From assembly GCF_013408095.1 (NCBI RefSeq), contig NZ_JACBZF010000003.1:186001-250000 (forward strand): a DNA stretch of 64,000 nucleotides, given 5' to 3'. The position numbers and the translations under genes were made by a program. This DNA comes from Novosphingobium marinum (GTDB lineage Bacteria; Pseudomonadota; Alphaproteobacteria; Sphingomonadales; Sphingomonadaceae). The notes beneath the pieces are model-generated. The model searched no databases and was not told where the DNA came from. It was given only the letters and a program-made list of their open reading frames with translations. Below are positions 1-8,263 of the stretch, one piece after another (within the stretch, counting starts at the first letter, position 1; each line of letters begins with the position of its first letter).

Positions 1-2482
1 CATGGAACAGCGCGTCGAGCACGGTGCGATAGGCGCGACGCCCGGGATCGTCCGGCGCGTCGCAGTAGAGACAGTCCTTGCGGATGTCGAAGAAGAAGGC
101 CGACAGGTCCTCGTTGCAGAAATCGACGAGCGCGCGGGTGTAATCGTTGAAGTCGAACTCGTCGACGCAGCCGCGCAGCTTGCCGTCAAGATCGCCGAGC
201 AGCGCCAGCACGTATCGTTCGAGCTCGGGCATTTCGGCGATTTCGACCCGCTCGCTTTCGTCGAAGTCGGCGAGCGCGCCCAGCAGGTAGCGGAACGTGT
301 TGCGCAGCTTGCGGTACTGGTCCGCCACGCCCTTCAGGATCTGGTCGCCGATGCGGTGGTCTTCGGTATAGTCGACCGAAAGTGCCCAGAGCCGGATGAT
401 GTCCGCGCCGTACTGCTCCATGACCTGCAGCGGGCTTACCGTATTGCCCTTGGACTTCGACATCTTCTCGCCCCTGGCATCCATCGTGAAGCCATGGGTG
501 AGGACTGCCTTGTAGGGCGCGCGACCACGAGTGCCGCACGATTCGAGGAGCGAGGACTGGAACCAGCCGCGATGCTGGTCCGACCCTTCGAGGTAGAGGT
601 CGGCCGGGCTGCGCAGTTCGGGCCACTTGCCGCTTTCGAGGACGAAGGCGTGCGTCGATCCCGAATCGAACCAGACGTCGAGGATGTCGGTGATCCGCTC
701 GAAATCCTCGATATTGTAGCCATCGCCGAGCAGCGCCTGCGCGTTTTCGTCCGACCAGGCATCGACGCCGCCGTTCCTTATCGCCGTGACGATGCGGGCG
801 TTGACTTGCGGATCGGCGAGATACTGGCCGGACTTGCGATCGACGAACAGCGTGATCGGCACGCCCCAGGCGCGCTGGCGAGACAGGACCCAGTCGGGCC
901 GGCCCTCGACCATGCTGCCGATGCGGTTGCGGCCCTTTGCGGGCACGAAGCGCGTTTCGGCAAGCGCACCCAGCGCCGTTTCGCGCAGCGTCCGGTCGCC
1001 GTGTGCCTGCATCGGCTTGTCCATCGGTACGAACCACTGCGGCGTGCAGCGGAAGATGATCTTCTTCTTCGAGCGCCAGCTATGTGGATAAGAATGTTGA
1101 TAATCTGCGGACGCACTGAGCAAAGCTCCAGCGGACTTGAGGTCTTCGCAAATCGGCCCGCCGGTGCCGTCATCGCCCGGCGGCGCGTTCAGGTTCGGAT
1201 TGATGACCGCGCGGCGGCGTTCGTCGCTGCCGCCCAGCCACGGCCAATCGTCGCGGTAGAGCCCGTCCGGCCCGACCGCGAAGACAGGTTCCAGCCCGTG
1301 CGCCTTGCACAGGTCGAAATCGTCCTCGCCGTGGTCGGGCGCCATGTGGACGAGGCCGGTGCCGCTGTCGGTCGTCACGAAGTCCGACCCGTCGAGCAGC
1401 GGGCGCGGTCGGGCGAAGAACTCGCTCTCGGGCAATGCATCCGCCATCGGGTGGCGGGCCTTCGTGCCGGCAAGTTCGGAGCCCTTGAGGCGCTTCAGGA
1501 TATGCGGGACGAGCAGCGTTTCCTCGCCCGCTTCGGACGCCTCGACCTTGTCGTGCACGAGGCTGCGCATGCGTGCGACGAGCTTTTCGAGCAGGACCTC
1601 TGCGACGAGCACCTTGCGCCCTACCTGCGAGCGTGCACCCGGTTCCGCGGAGGGGTGCGCCTTTGCTCCGTACCCCTCCGGTTCGGCATCGAATGCGACG
1701 AGCACGTAGTCGACATCCGACCCGTAGGCGATCGCCTGGTTGACCGGGATCGTCCAGGGCGTGGTCGTCCAGATCACCGCGTGCGCGCCGACCAGTTCGT
1801 CGACCGCGCTCTCGACGATCTCGAACGCGACGTCGATCTGGGTCGAGACGATGTCCTCGTACTCGACCTCGGCCTCGGCGAGCGCGGTCTTCTCGACGGG
1901 CGACCACATCACCGGCTTCGCGCCGCGATAGAGCATGCCGCTTTCGGCAAACTTCAGGAGTTCGGCCACGATCAGCGACTCGGCGGCGAAGTCCATCGTC
2001 AGGTAGGGATTGTCCCAGTCGCCCCCGATACCGAGGCGCTTCAGCTGTTCGCGCTGCACGTCGACCCAGTGCGCGGCATAGGCGCGGCACTCGGCGCGGA
2101 ATTCGCGCGGCGGGACCTCGTCCTTGTTCTTCTTCTTCTTGCGGTACTGCTCCTCGACCTTCCATTCGATGGGCAGGCCGTGGCAGTCCCAGCCCGGAAC
2201 GTAGGGAGCATCCTTGCCGAGCAGGGTCTGCGTGCGCACCACCATGTCCTTCAGCACATGGTTTAGCGCGTGGCCGACGTGGATGTCGCCGTTGGCGTAA
2301 GGCGGTCCGTCGTGGAGGATGAACTTCTCTCGCCCCGCGCGCGCATCGCGGATACGGCGGTAAAGGTCCTGTTCCTGCCAGCGCGCCAGGATGCCCGGCT
2401 CCTTCTGGGGAAGGCCGGCCTTCATCGGGAAATCGGTCTTCGGAAGGAAGACAGTATCTCTGTAGTCGCGCTCGTCGGTCAT
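1..2482 (-). CDS. ileS: Isoleucyl-tRNA synthetase (3' end outside window)
   Basis: Charges tRNA-Ile with isoleucine in the cytoplasm. Reading the minus strand from the ATG at 2482 gives 827 uninterrupted codons to the window edge, so about the last 100-150 residues, including any C-terminal zinc site, are not seen. The class I signature HVGH lies at residues 68-71, after PPYANGD. The KMSKS loop is intact at residues 673-677. The editing-domain region between them is also present. The start ATG overlaps the ribF stop as ATGA, so the two are translationally coupled at the end of the gpmA-purE-purK-folA-ribF-ileS operon. The identity is certain from the motifs. A long plus-strand open frame over this gene is an antisense shadow of its GC-rich codon pattern. 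Confidence 0.97.
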   Translation of the reverse strand, partial: MTDERDYRDTVFLPKTDFPMKAGLPQKEPGILARWQEQDLYRRIRDARAGREKFILHDGPPYANGDIHVGHALNHVLKDMVVRTQTLLGKDAPYVPGWDCHGLPIEWKVEEQYRKKKKNKDEVPPREFRAECRAYAAHWVDVQREQLKRLGIGGDWDNPYLTMDFAAESLIVAELLKFAESGMLYRGAKPVMWSPVEKTALAEAEVEYEDIVSTQIDVAFEIVESAVDELVGAHAVIWTTTPWTIPVNQAIAYGSDVDYVLVAFDAEPEGYGAKAHPSAEPGARSQVGRKVLVAEVLLEKLVARMRSLVHDKVEASEAGEETLLVPHILKRLKGSELAGTKARHPMADALPESEFFARPRPLLDGSDFVTTDSGTGLVHMAPDHGEDDFDLCKAHGLEPVFAVGPDGLYRDDWPWLGGSDERRRAVINPNLNAPPGDDGTGGPICEDLKSAGALLSASADYQHSYPHSWRSKKKIIFRCTPQWFVPMDKPMQAHGDRTLRETALGALAETRFVPAKGRNRIGSMVEGRPDWVLSRQRAWGVPITLFVDRKSGQYLADPQVNARIVTAIRNGGVDAWSDENAQALLGDGYNIEDFERITDILDVWFDSGSTHAFVLESGKWPELRSPADLYLEGSDQHRGWFQSSLLESCGTRGRAPYKAVLTHGFTMDARGEKMSKSKGNTVSPLQVMEQYGADIIRLWALSVDYTEDHRIGDQILKGVADQYRKLRNTFRYLLGALADFDESERVEIAEMPELERYVLALLGDLDGKLRGCVDEFDFNDYTRALVDFCNEDLSAFFFDIRKDCLYCDAPDDPGRRAYRTVLDALFH

Positions 2483-3414
2483 GTTGCGGTGGCGCTTAGG
2501 AGTTTCCTTGCATCCTCGCAATCCTTGCGCATCTGCGCGACGAGCGGATCGATGCCCTCGAATTTCGCTTCGGGCCGGATGAAGTGGTGGAATGCCACCT
2601 CGATTTCCTGCCCGTACAGGTCACCCGAGAAGTCGAACAAGTACGGTTCGAGCAACTCCCTTGGCGGATCGAAGGTAGGACGAACCCCGATGTTGGCTGC
2701 GCCTTGCACCACGCGCCCGTCGGGCAGCTTCCCGGTCACCGCGTAGATTCCAAATCGCGGCCTGAGATACGATCCGAGATCGAGATTTGCCGTGGGATAG
2801 CCGATTTCGCGCCCTCGCTTGTCGCCATGCCGGACCGTGCCTCGCATCGCAAAGGGTCGGGTCAGCAACCTTGCGGCGCCTTGCGGATTACCGGCTCTCA
2901 GCGCCTCGCGTATCCGGGTCGAGGACACCGGTTCTGCCTCGTCGCTGACGGCGGCGACCTTGCGCGTCTCGATGCCCAGATCGGCTGCCCATGCGCGCAA
3001 GCGATCGGGATTACCGCCTCGCCCGTTGCCGAATGTAAAGTCCTCTCCCGTCACCAGGCCTGCCGCGTCGAAATCGCCTTCCAGCATTCCGGATACCCAT
3101 TCCTCTGCGGGCATAGAGGCCAGCTCCGCGTCGAAGTGGAACACGAGCATCGCATCGGCGCCGGCAGCCTCGAACAGGTCCTGCCGCTGGTCGAGCGTCG
3201 TCAGCCTGAAAGGCGCGGTATCGGGTGCGAAATAGCGGACCGGATGCGGATCGAAGGTGGCCACGATGGCGGGCCGCTCCTCGCGCCTCGCCCAGTCGAT
3301 CGCTTCGCCGACCACAGCCTGGTGGCCCAGGTGGAACCCGTCGAAATTGCCGAGCGCGATGATCGCGCCGCGATACTCCGGCGGAAGGGGATCGCGATGG
3401 TCGAGGCGAATCAT
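2479..3414 (-). CDS. ribF: Bifunctional riboflavin kinase / FAD synthetase
   Basis: Phosphorylates riboflavin to FMN and adenylates FMN to FAD. The protein has 311 residues, the usual size. The N-terminal nucleotidyltransferase domain shows GNFDGFHLGH at about residues 22-31 and the STRIREALRAG segment. The C-terminal kinase domain shows GYPTANL. The ATG start at 3414 lies 8 bases after the folA stop, and its own stop overlaps the ileS start, so it sits tightly inside the minus-strand operon. The ribF-ileS adjacency is common in proteobacteria. Confidence 0.96.
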   Translation of the reverse strand: MIRLDHRDPLPPEYRGAIIALGNFDGFHLGHQAVVGEAIDWARREERPAIVATFDPHPVRYFAPDTAPFRLTTLDQRQDLFEAAGADAMLVFHFDAELASMPAEEWVSGMLEGDFDAAGLVTGEDFTFGNGRGGNPDRLRAWAADLGIETRKVAAVSDEAEPVSSTRIREALRAGNPQGAARLLTRPFAMRGTVRHGDKRGREIGYPTANLDLGSYLRPRFGIYAVTGKLPDGRVVQGAANIGVRPTFDPPRELLEPYLFDFSGDLYGQEIEVAFHHFIRPEAKFEGIDPLVAQMRKDCEDARKLLSATAT

Positions 3415-3422
3415 GGCGGCCG

Positions 3423-3923
3423 CTATAGGCTGCGGACGAGAGTGACGAAAGAAAAGGCGGGCCGGTCGCCGTCCGCCGGATGATCTTCACGCATGGTTTC
3501 GGTCCATTGGCCGCCGATCGCCGGCAGGTGCGCGTCGCCCTCGTAATCGGCATGAACCTCGGTCAGCTCGATGCGCCGGGCCAGTGGCTCGAAAAGATCG
3601 TAAATCTGCGCGCCGCCGATCACCGCGACTTCGCCTTGCCCGGCGCGTTCCAGCGCCTCGCCCACCGAATGCACAGGCTCCGCCCCGTCGGCCTGCCACT
3701 CGCGGTCCCGCGTGAGAACGATGTGCCTGCGGCCCGGAAGCGGCTTGCCAAGGCTCTCGAAAGTCTTGCGTCCCATGATCATCGGCAGGCCGGTGCCGTA
3801 CGCACCCATGGTCAGACGCTTGAAACGCTTCAGGTCGACCGGGAGATGCCAGGGCATCGCGTTGTCGCGCCCGATCGTACCGTTGGCAGCACGCGCGAAA
3901 ATGAGGAAAAGTTCGGCGCTCAA
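3423..3923 (-). CDS. folA: Dihydrofolate reductase
   Basis: Reduces dihydrofolate to tetrahydrofolate with NADPH. The 166-residue protein carries the family N-terminus (FLIFARAANGTIGRDNAMPW), then MGRKTFESLG and the IGGAQIYDLF segment. The reading frame extends far upstream inside purK, but the homology begins at SAELF. The only fitting start is a TTG at 3923 that overlaps the purK stop (TTGA), which implies coupling to purK. I see no strong Shine-Dalgarno sequence, so the start rests on family alignment and the overlap. The product is clear. Confidence 0.93.
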   Translation of the reverse strand: MSAELFLIFARAANGTIGRDNAMPWHLPVDLKRFKRLTMGAYGTGLPMIMGRKTFESLGKPLPGRRHIVLTRDREWQADGAEPVHSVGEALERAGQGEVAVIGGAQIYDLFEPLARRIELTEVHADYEGDAHLPAIGGQWTETMREDHPADGDRPAFSFVTLVRSL

Positions 3924-4978
3924 CCGAGGATCAGCCGCGTCACGTGCCCCATCTTCCGCCCCGGTCGCGCCGCCGCCTTGCCGTAGAGATGGAGATGGTT
4001 CGCCGGATCGGAGAGAATCTGCGCCCAGTCGTTCGCCGAATCCCCGAGGATGTTGTGCATCTCGACACCCGTCGCGGCCAGACCCGGATCGCCCAGCGGC
4101 AGCCCGCAGATGGCGCGGACGTGGTTCTCGAACTGGCTGGTGAGCGCCCCCTCGATAGTCCAGTGACCCGAATTGTGGACGCGCGGCGCCATCTCGTTGA
4201 AGACCGGACCTTCGGACGTCGCGAAAAACTCGCACGTCAGCACGCCGATGTATCCAAGCCGCTCGGCCACTTTCGCCGCAAGATCGCGTGCGGCGTCGAC
4301 ATGCGCCTGCACCGCCGAAGAGGCCGGAACGGTCGAACGCGCAAGGATGCCGCCTTCGTGCTCGTTGACGGGGGTATCCCAGAACCGGATGTCCCCGTCC
4401 TCGGCGCGGCACAGGATGACCGAGAACTCGGCGTCGAACTTCACGAAACCTTCGTAGACGAGCGGCGCGCCGGAAAGTTCGATATTCCCGGCGTCCGAAG
4501 CCTCTCGCAATCGCCACTGCCCCTTGCCGTCATAGCCGTCGCGCCGGGTCTTGAGGATACCCGGCAGGCCGATCCGTTCAATCGACGACTCCAGATCGGC
4601 AATCGTGTCGACCGCCGCGTATGGCGCGGGGCGTCCTCCCAGCCCCTCGACGAAACGCTTTTCGGCGAGCCTGTCCTGCGCGGTTTCGAGCGCGCGCGGA
4701 TGCGGCCGGAGCAGCGATTCGTCGAGCGCGGCGAGCGGCGCGACCGGCACGTTCTCGAACTCGTAGGTTATTACCGCGCAGTCGGCGGCGAAGCGCGCCA
4801 TCGCGGCGGCATCGTCCCACGCGGCGCTGGTGAATGCAGCGCAGACCTCGGCGGCGACGCACTGTTCCTCGGGCGCGTATACGTGTGTTCGGTAGCCGAG
4901 TTGCGCGGCGGCCATCGCCATCATGCGGCCAAGCTGGCCGCCACCGAGAATACCGATGGTCTCGCCGGGAGGGATCAT
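3920..4978 (-). CDS. purK: 5-(carboxyamino)imidazole ribonucleotide synthase
   Basis: ATP-dependent carboxylation of aminoimidazole ribonucleotide in purine synthesis. Length is 352 residues, normal for PurK. The N-terminus has the GILGGGQLGRMMAMAAAQLG nucleotide-binding segment. ATP-grasp segments follow, including KTRRDGYDGKGQ and FNEMAPRVHNSGHWT. It follows purE on the same strand (10 bases between them), so substrate passes from PurK to the PurE mutase made from the same transcript. Start is ATG with GGGAGGG just upstream. Confidence 0.97.
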   Translation of the reverse strand: MIPPGETIGILGGGQLGRMMAMAAAQLGYRTHVYAPEEQCVAAEVCAAFTSAAWDDAAAMARFAADCAVITYEFENVPVAPLAALDESLLRPHPRALETAQDRLAEKRFVEGLGGRPAPYAAVDTIADLESSIERIGLPGILKTRRDGYDGKGQWRLREASDAGNIELSGAPLVYEGFVKFDAEFSVILCRAEDGDIRFWDTPVNEHEGGILARSTVPASSAVQAHVDAARDLAAKVAERLGYIGVLTCEFFATSEGPVFNEMAPRVHNSGHWTIEGALTSQFENHVRAICGLPLGDPGLAATGVEMHNILGDSANDWAQILSDPANHLHLYGKAAARPGRKMGHVTRLILG

Positions 4979-4988
4979 GGCTGCGATG

Positions 4989-5489
4989 TCATCCCTCTGC
5001 CGAGGGGCGCTCGGCGACCGAAGCTGTCTGCTCCGCGCGAAAGGCGATCAGGCGCTCGGCCAGCGCTTCGTCGGTCGTGGCGAGGATCGCGGCGGCTAGC
5101 AATCCGGCATTTGTCGCGCCTGCCTCGCCGATTGCGAGTGTGCCCACCGGAATCCCGGCCGGCATCTGGACGATGGAAAGCAGGCTGTCCTGTCCTGACA
5201 GCGCCTTCGACTTTACCGGCACTCCGAGCACGGGAAGGTGGGTCATCGCGGCGACCATGCCGGGAAGGTGCGCGGCACCCCCGGCACCGGCGATGATGAC
5301 CCTGAAGCCTTCGCCGGCAGCGCCCTCGGCGAATTCGACGAGCCGCCTCGGCGTGCGGTGTGCCGACACGATACGCACGTCGCTTGCCACGCCCAGCTTG
5401 TCGAGCGCGTCCGCCGCACACTTCATCGTCGGCCAGTCGGACTGGCTTCCCATCACGATCGCGACGGCAGGAGTGGACGCGCCTGTCAC
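4989..5489 (-). CDS. purE: 5-(carboxyamino)imidazole ribonucleotide mutase
   Basis: Converts N5-CAIR to 4-carboxy-AIR, the step after PurK. The 166-residue protein has the class I PurE N-terminus [14 protein letters not shown] and the AHRTPRR and [11 protein letters not shown] active-site segments. The start is GTG at 5489, one base from the gpmA stop. The pair purE-purK is a standard alphaproteobacterial arrangement. Confidence 0.97.
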   Translation of the reverse strand: MTGASTPAVAIVMGSQSDWPTMKCAADALDKLGVASDVRIVSAHRTPRRLVEFAEGAAGEGFRVIIAGAGGAAHLPGMVAAMTHLPVLGVPVKSKALSGQDSLLSIVQMPAGIPVGTLAIGEAGATNAGLLAAAILATTDEALAERLIAFRAEQTASVAERPSAEG

Positions 5490-5490
5490 G

Positions 5491-6177
5491 TCAGCGCTCC
5501 GAGAGGTAATAGCGCTCGACTTCCGCCATCTCGTCGTCGAGTTCGTAGACGATCGGCTGGCCGGTCGGGATCTCGAGGCCGGTGATCTCGTCGTCCGAAA
5601 TGCCCGAGAGATGCTTCACGAGCGCGCGCAACGAATTGCCGTGAGCCGATACCAGCACGCAGGCACCCGCCTTGAGATGCGGTACGATGCTGCTTTGGTA
5701 GTAGGGCAGCACCCGTGCGATCGTGTCCTTGAGGCTTTCCGTCGTCGGCACCGTCGCGTTGGCGTAGCGCGGGTCTCCCGAAAGGTCGAAGCGCGATCCG
5801 GGCTCCATGTCCGGCGGCGGCGTGTCGAAGCTGCGGCGCCAGATATGCACCTGCTCGTCACCGTGTTTCGCGGCGGTCTCGGCCTTGTCGAGACCGGTAA
5901 GTCCGCCGTAGTGCCGCTCGTTGAGGCGCCAGTCCTTGGTCTCGGGAATCCAGAGACGGTTCGCTTCCTCGAGCGCCAGGTGCAGCGTACGGATCGCGCG
6001 GGTCTGGAACGAGGTGAAGGCGACCGTGGGCAGCATGCCCTTCGCAGCGAGGAGCCTGCCCGCCTCACGCGCTTCGGCCTCGCCCTTTTCGGTCAGGTCG
6101 ACATCCCACCAGCCGGTAAAGCGGTTTTCGAGGTTCCACTGGCTCTGGCCGTGGCGAACGAGGATCAGGCGTGGCAA
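5491..6177 (-). CDS. gpmA: 2,3-bisphosphoglycerate-dependent phosphoglycerate mutase
   Basis: Interconverts 3- and 2-phosphoglycerate in glycolysis. The frame is open farther upstream, but family homology begins at [18 protein letters not shown] at 6177 preceded by AAGGAG with 9 bases of spacing is the likely start, giving 228 residues, typical of GpmA. The catalytic RHG and phosphate-binding residues are at the N-terminus, the second active-site histidine is in [10 protein letters not shown], and the NERHYGGL segment is intact. It is the first recognisable gene of the operon that continues with purE. Confidence 0.94.
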   Translation of the reverse strand: MPRLILVRHGQSQWNLENRFTGWWDVDLTEKGEAEAREAGRLLAAKGMLPTVAFTSFQTRAIRTLHLALEEANRLWIPETKDWRLNERHYGGLTGLDKAETAAKHGDEQVHIWRRSFDTPPPDMEPGSRFDLSGDPRYANATVPTTESLKDTIARVLPYYQSSIVPHLKAGACVLVSAHGNSLRALVKHLSGISDDEITGLEIPTGQPIVYELDDEMAEVERYYLSER

Positions 6178-6212
6178 GGCAACAGGCTCCTTGGGTTCGG
6201 GAGCCAGACCCC

Positions 6213-6356
6213 CTAGCTTTTCGGGGGCGGATTGGGAAGTCCGGCGTTGTCCGGCTCGTCCAGCCTGCTTCGCGCCTGCGCCTTGCGGCGGCGAAGATTC
6301 TCGCGAAGCTTGGCGGCCAGCCGCTCCTCGCGGGTCATCTCGTCCTTCTCCGGCAT
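6213..6356 (-). CDS. Small basic protein of unknown function (47 aa)
   Basis: A short frame on the minus strand, ATG to TAG, giving 47 residues that begin MPEKDEMTREERLAAKLREN and continue with an arginine/lysine-rich stretch before a proline-rich tail. The first half should form one charged helix. A second ATG at residue 7 (before TREERLAAKL) is a possible start. It sits 35 bases upstream of gpmA on the same strand. I believe similar mini-proteins occur in sphingomonads, but that is from memory and not tested here. No function can be proposed. Confidence 0.55.
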   Translation of the reverse strand: MPEKDEMTREERLAAKLRENLRRRKAQARSRLDEPDNAGLPNPPPKS

Positions 6357-6399
6357 AAGGCCGACTTGCCGCGCGAACGGCGAAACCGCAAGGCTTCAC

Positions 6400-6428
6400 T
6401 TGACATCGACGGCGCGCGAGACAATAGC
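6400..6428 (+). promoter_or_regulatory. Candidate promoter for tRNA-Thr
   Basis: A perfect -35 box TTGACA (6400-6405) is followed after 17 bases by AATAGC, a weak -10. This lies about 50 bases before the tRNA gene and points toward it. It is the only TTGACA in the interval. The weak -10 keeps the confidence low. Confidence 0.35.
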
Positions 6429-6479
6429 GCGCGCCTGCCCGGCGGCCTCAGGGCGCGCCGGACGTAACCGGTCGGGATC

Positions 6480-6554
6480 GCTGCTGTAGCTCAGTGGTAG
6501 AGCGCACCCTTGGTAAGGGTGAGGTCGGGAGTTCAATCCTCCCCAGCAGCACCA
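6480..6554 (+). tRNA. tRNA-Thr (anticodon GGT)
   Basis: A full cloverleaf can be drawn. The acceptor stem GCTGCTG pairs with CAGCAGC, the D arm is TAGCTCAGTGGTAGAGC, and the anticodon stem CACCC/GGGTG encloses the loop TTGGTAA, so the anticodon is GGT (threonine). The T arm is GGGAG-TTCAATC-CTCCC. The discriminator A and an encoded CCA end follow. No integrase or repeat is next to it, so it is not acting as an attachment site here. Confidence 0.96.
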
Positions 6555-6689
6555 TCCGCGCAGCCGCAGCCGGCGAGGCGACGGGGCGGAGCGACCGGGT
6601 CCGCGTGCGGGAGCGCTTGCTGCACTGGCGAAGAAGGCGCGATTGCAGTAGTTTGCCGGATACGAATCACGGCAGGGAGAACCGGGCAG

Positions 6690-7301
6690 TTGACCTTTCG
6701 GGCGATCTACAGGACCGCAACCGCAATGTCGTTCGCGTTGGCGCCGTTCGCGGCGCATGCCGATGTCCTTGAAATCGACGCGTCCGGTTACGGCTGGGTC
6801 GCAGGTGGTCCGAAGGCTGCCGCAATCGTGGCGGAGCCCGTCGGCGGGTCGGCCCCGATCGTCGATTCCGCACCGCACCCGCAGTCCATAACCGAAGTTT
6901 CGGTCGAGGCCGGCCCCGCGCAGTGGCGCGCCCGCGTGGCCGAACTGGCCGCCAAGTACGATATCAGCCCGACGCTCCTCGAAGCAGTGGTCTGGCAGGA
7001 AAGCCGCTGGAACGCCCGCGCGATCTCGCCAGTCGGCGCGCGCGGCCTTGCGCAGCTGATGCCTGGCACCGCGCGCGACATGGGCGTCGACCCCGACGAT
7101 CCCCACGCCAACCTCGAAGGCGGCGCTCGCTACCTGCGGATGCAGCTCGACGCTTTCGACGGCGACATCGAAAAGGCGCTTGCCGCGTACAACGCAGGGC
7201 CTGGCCGCGTGATAAGGGCAGGCGGCATCCCCCGCATTCGCGAGACGCAGGCCTACGTGGCTTCGATCATGTCGCGGCTCTCGCAGCCGGTTCGCAAGTA
7301 G
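6690..7301 (+). CDS. Lytic transglycosylase, SLT domain (VirB1-like)
   Basis: Predicted periplasmic enzyme that cleaves peptidoglycan glycan strands. A TTG at 6690, after a GGGAGA, gives 203 residues and places a signal-like segment (AMSFALAPFAAHA) at the N-terminus. An ATG at 6726 is the alternative. The SLT domain spans about residues 80-200, with the catalytic glutamate E104 in VVWQESRWN, then GARGLAQLMPGTA and ALAAYNAGPG. It is followed at once by VirB9- and VirB10-like genes on the same strand, so it plays the VirB1 position. No other secretion genes are near, so its partners and substrate are unknown. Confidence 0.85.
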   Translation: MTFRAIYRTATAMSFALAPFAAHADVLEIDASGYGWVAGGPKAAAIVAEPVGGSAPIVDSAPHPQSITEVSVEAGPAQWRARVAELAAKYDISPTLLEAVVWQESRWNARAISPVGARGLAQLMPGTARDMGVDPDDPHANLEGGARYLRMQLDAFDGDIEKALAAYNAGPGRVIRAGGIPRIRETQAYVASIMSRLSQPVRK

Positions 7302-7312
7302 CCACTGTGTCA

Positions 7313-8260
7313 ATGCGCCCGATCCTCGGCGGAGCCGGCGCGGCATTGCTGCTGGCCTCCCTTCCGGTGGCCGCGCAGGATGCGCGCCTTGTCGACGTTC
7401 CTTACCAGGAGCGCGAAGTCGTCAAGATCGACAGCAAGCTCGGAATTCAGGCGACGGTCGCTTTCGAGGACGGGGAGCTGATCGAGAACGTCGCGGTGGG
7501 CGATGCCGAGAACTGGCAGATCACCCCGAACAAGCGTGCCGACCTGCTTTTCGTCAAGCCGCTCGAAGCTACCGCGCGTACCAACATGACCGTCGTGACC
7601 AACAGGCGTACCTATTTCTTCGATCTGGTCGCGACTCCGAAATCCGATCCCGTCTACATGCTCAGCTTCACCTACGGGCAGGTGCCCGGGGTCGCGAGCG
7701 CCGAAGCGACGCCCGAATTCTCCGAGGCCTTCGAGCAGATGGGCGCTCCAGCGACCGGCATGGCGAAGATCGAATCGCTGCGCCAGGAGCTGCTGGCCGG
7801 TGCGGCGACCGAGAACGTTGCGCCCCCGGCGAGTGCCGGCCCGGTCGAGGGCGCCTCCGCCGACCAGGCGGTCGACCCCGCGATGCTCAATTTCGCATGG
7901 CGCCAAGGCGGCTCCCGTCGTCTTATCCCGGCTCGGGTCTACGATGACGGGACATCGACCTACCTGCTCTGGGGAGAAGGACAGGACGTGCCGTCGATCC
8001 TCCTCGAAGGGGCGGACGGGACCGAGCAACCGGCGGAATATTCCTTGCGCGGAAACACGATCGTTCTCGCCCAGGTCCCCGAACGCATCCTCCTTCGCAA
8101 CGGCAGCAGCCGCGCCTCGCTCGAAAACCTTCGCGAACCCGCCCCGGATGCGAACGATGGTTCCGCGACTGCCGCTTCGTCCGATAACGTCCCCGGCGCG
8201 GCAGTCGCCGATAGCCGGACGGCCAACACCACCCGCGGATCGCAGCCCGAGGAGAACTGA
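7313..8260 (+). CDS. Orphan VirB9/TrbG-family protein
   Basis: Predicted periplasmic, outer-membrane-associated protein of the type IV secretion core family. From the ATG at 7313 (an in-frame GTG lies 6 bases before) it has 315 residues. A signal peptide covers about residues 1-21. The N-terminal VirB9 domain includes TNMTVVTNRRTYFFDLVA. The C-terminal domain LNFAWRQGG..ARVYDDGTSTYLLW matches the VirB9 C-terminal pattern but is divergent. A low-complexity tail follows. It is 11 bases after the transglycosylase gene and 3 bases before the VirB10-like gene. No VirB4, B6, B8, B11 or D4 is nearby, so this is not a normal secretion locus. Confidence 0.82.
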   Translation: MRPILGGAGAALLLASLPVAAQDARLVDVPYQEREVVKIDSKLGIQATVAFEDGELIENVAVGDAENWQITPNKRADLLFVKPLEATARTNMTVVTNRRTYFFDLVATPKSDPVYMLSFTYGQVPGVASAEATPEFSEAFEQMGAPATGMAKIESLRQELLAGAATENVAPPASAGPVEGASADQAVDPAMLNFAWRQGGSRRLIPARVYDDGTSTYLLWGEGQDVPSILLEGADGTEQPAEYSLRGNTIVLAQVPERILLRNGSSRASLENLREPAPDANDGSATAASSDNVPGAAVADSRTANTTRGSQPEEN

Positions 8261-8263
8261 CCC

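Noticed and set aside
2..2266. 754-codon plus-strand open frame
   Set aside because: Antisense to ileS. The minus-strand frame carries all isoleucyl-tRNA synthetase motifs and is uninterrupted; the plus frame has no recognisable domain.
6480..6554. tRNA-Thr as attachment site for a mobile element
   Set aside because: No integrase is adjacent and no copy of the tRNA 3' end was noticed in the window; the flanking genes look like core genes.
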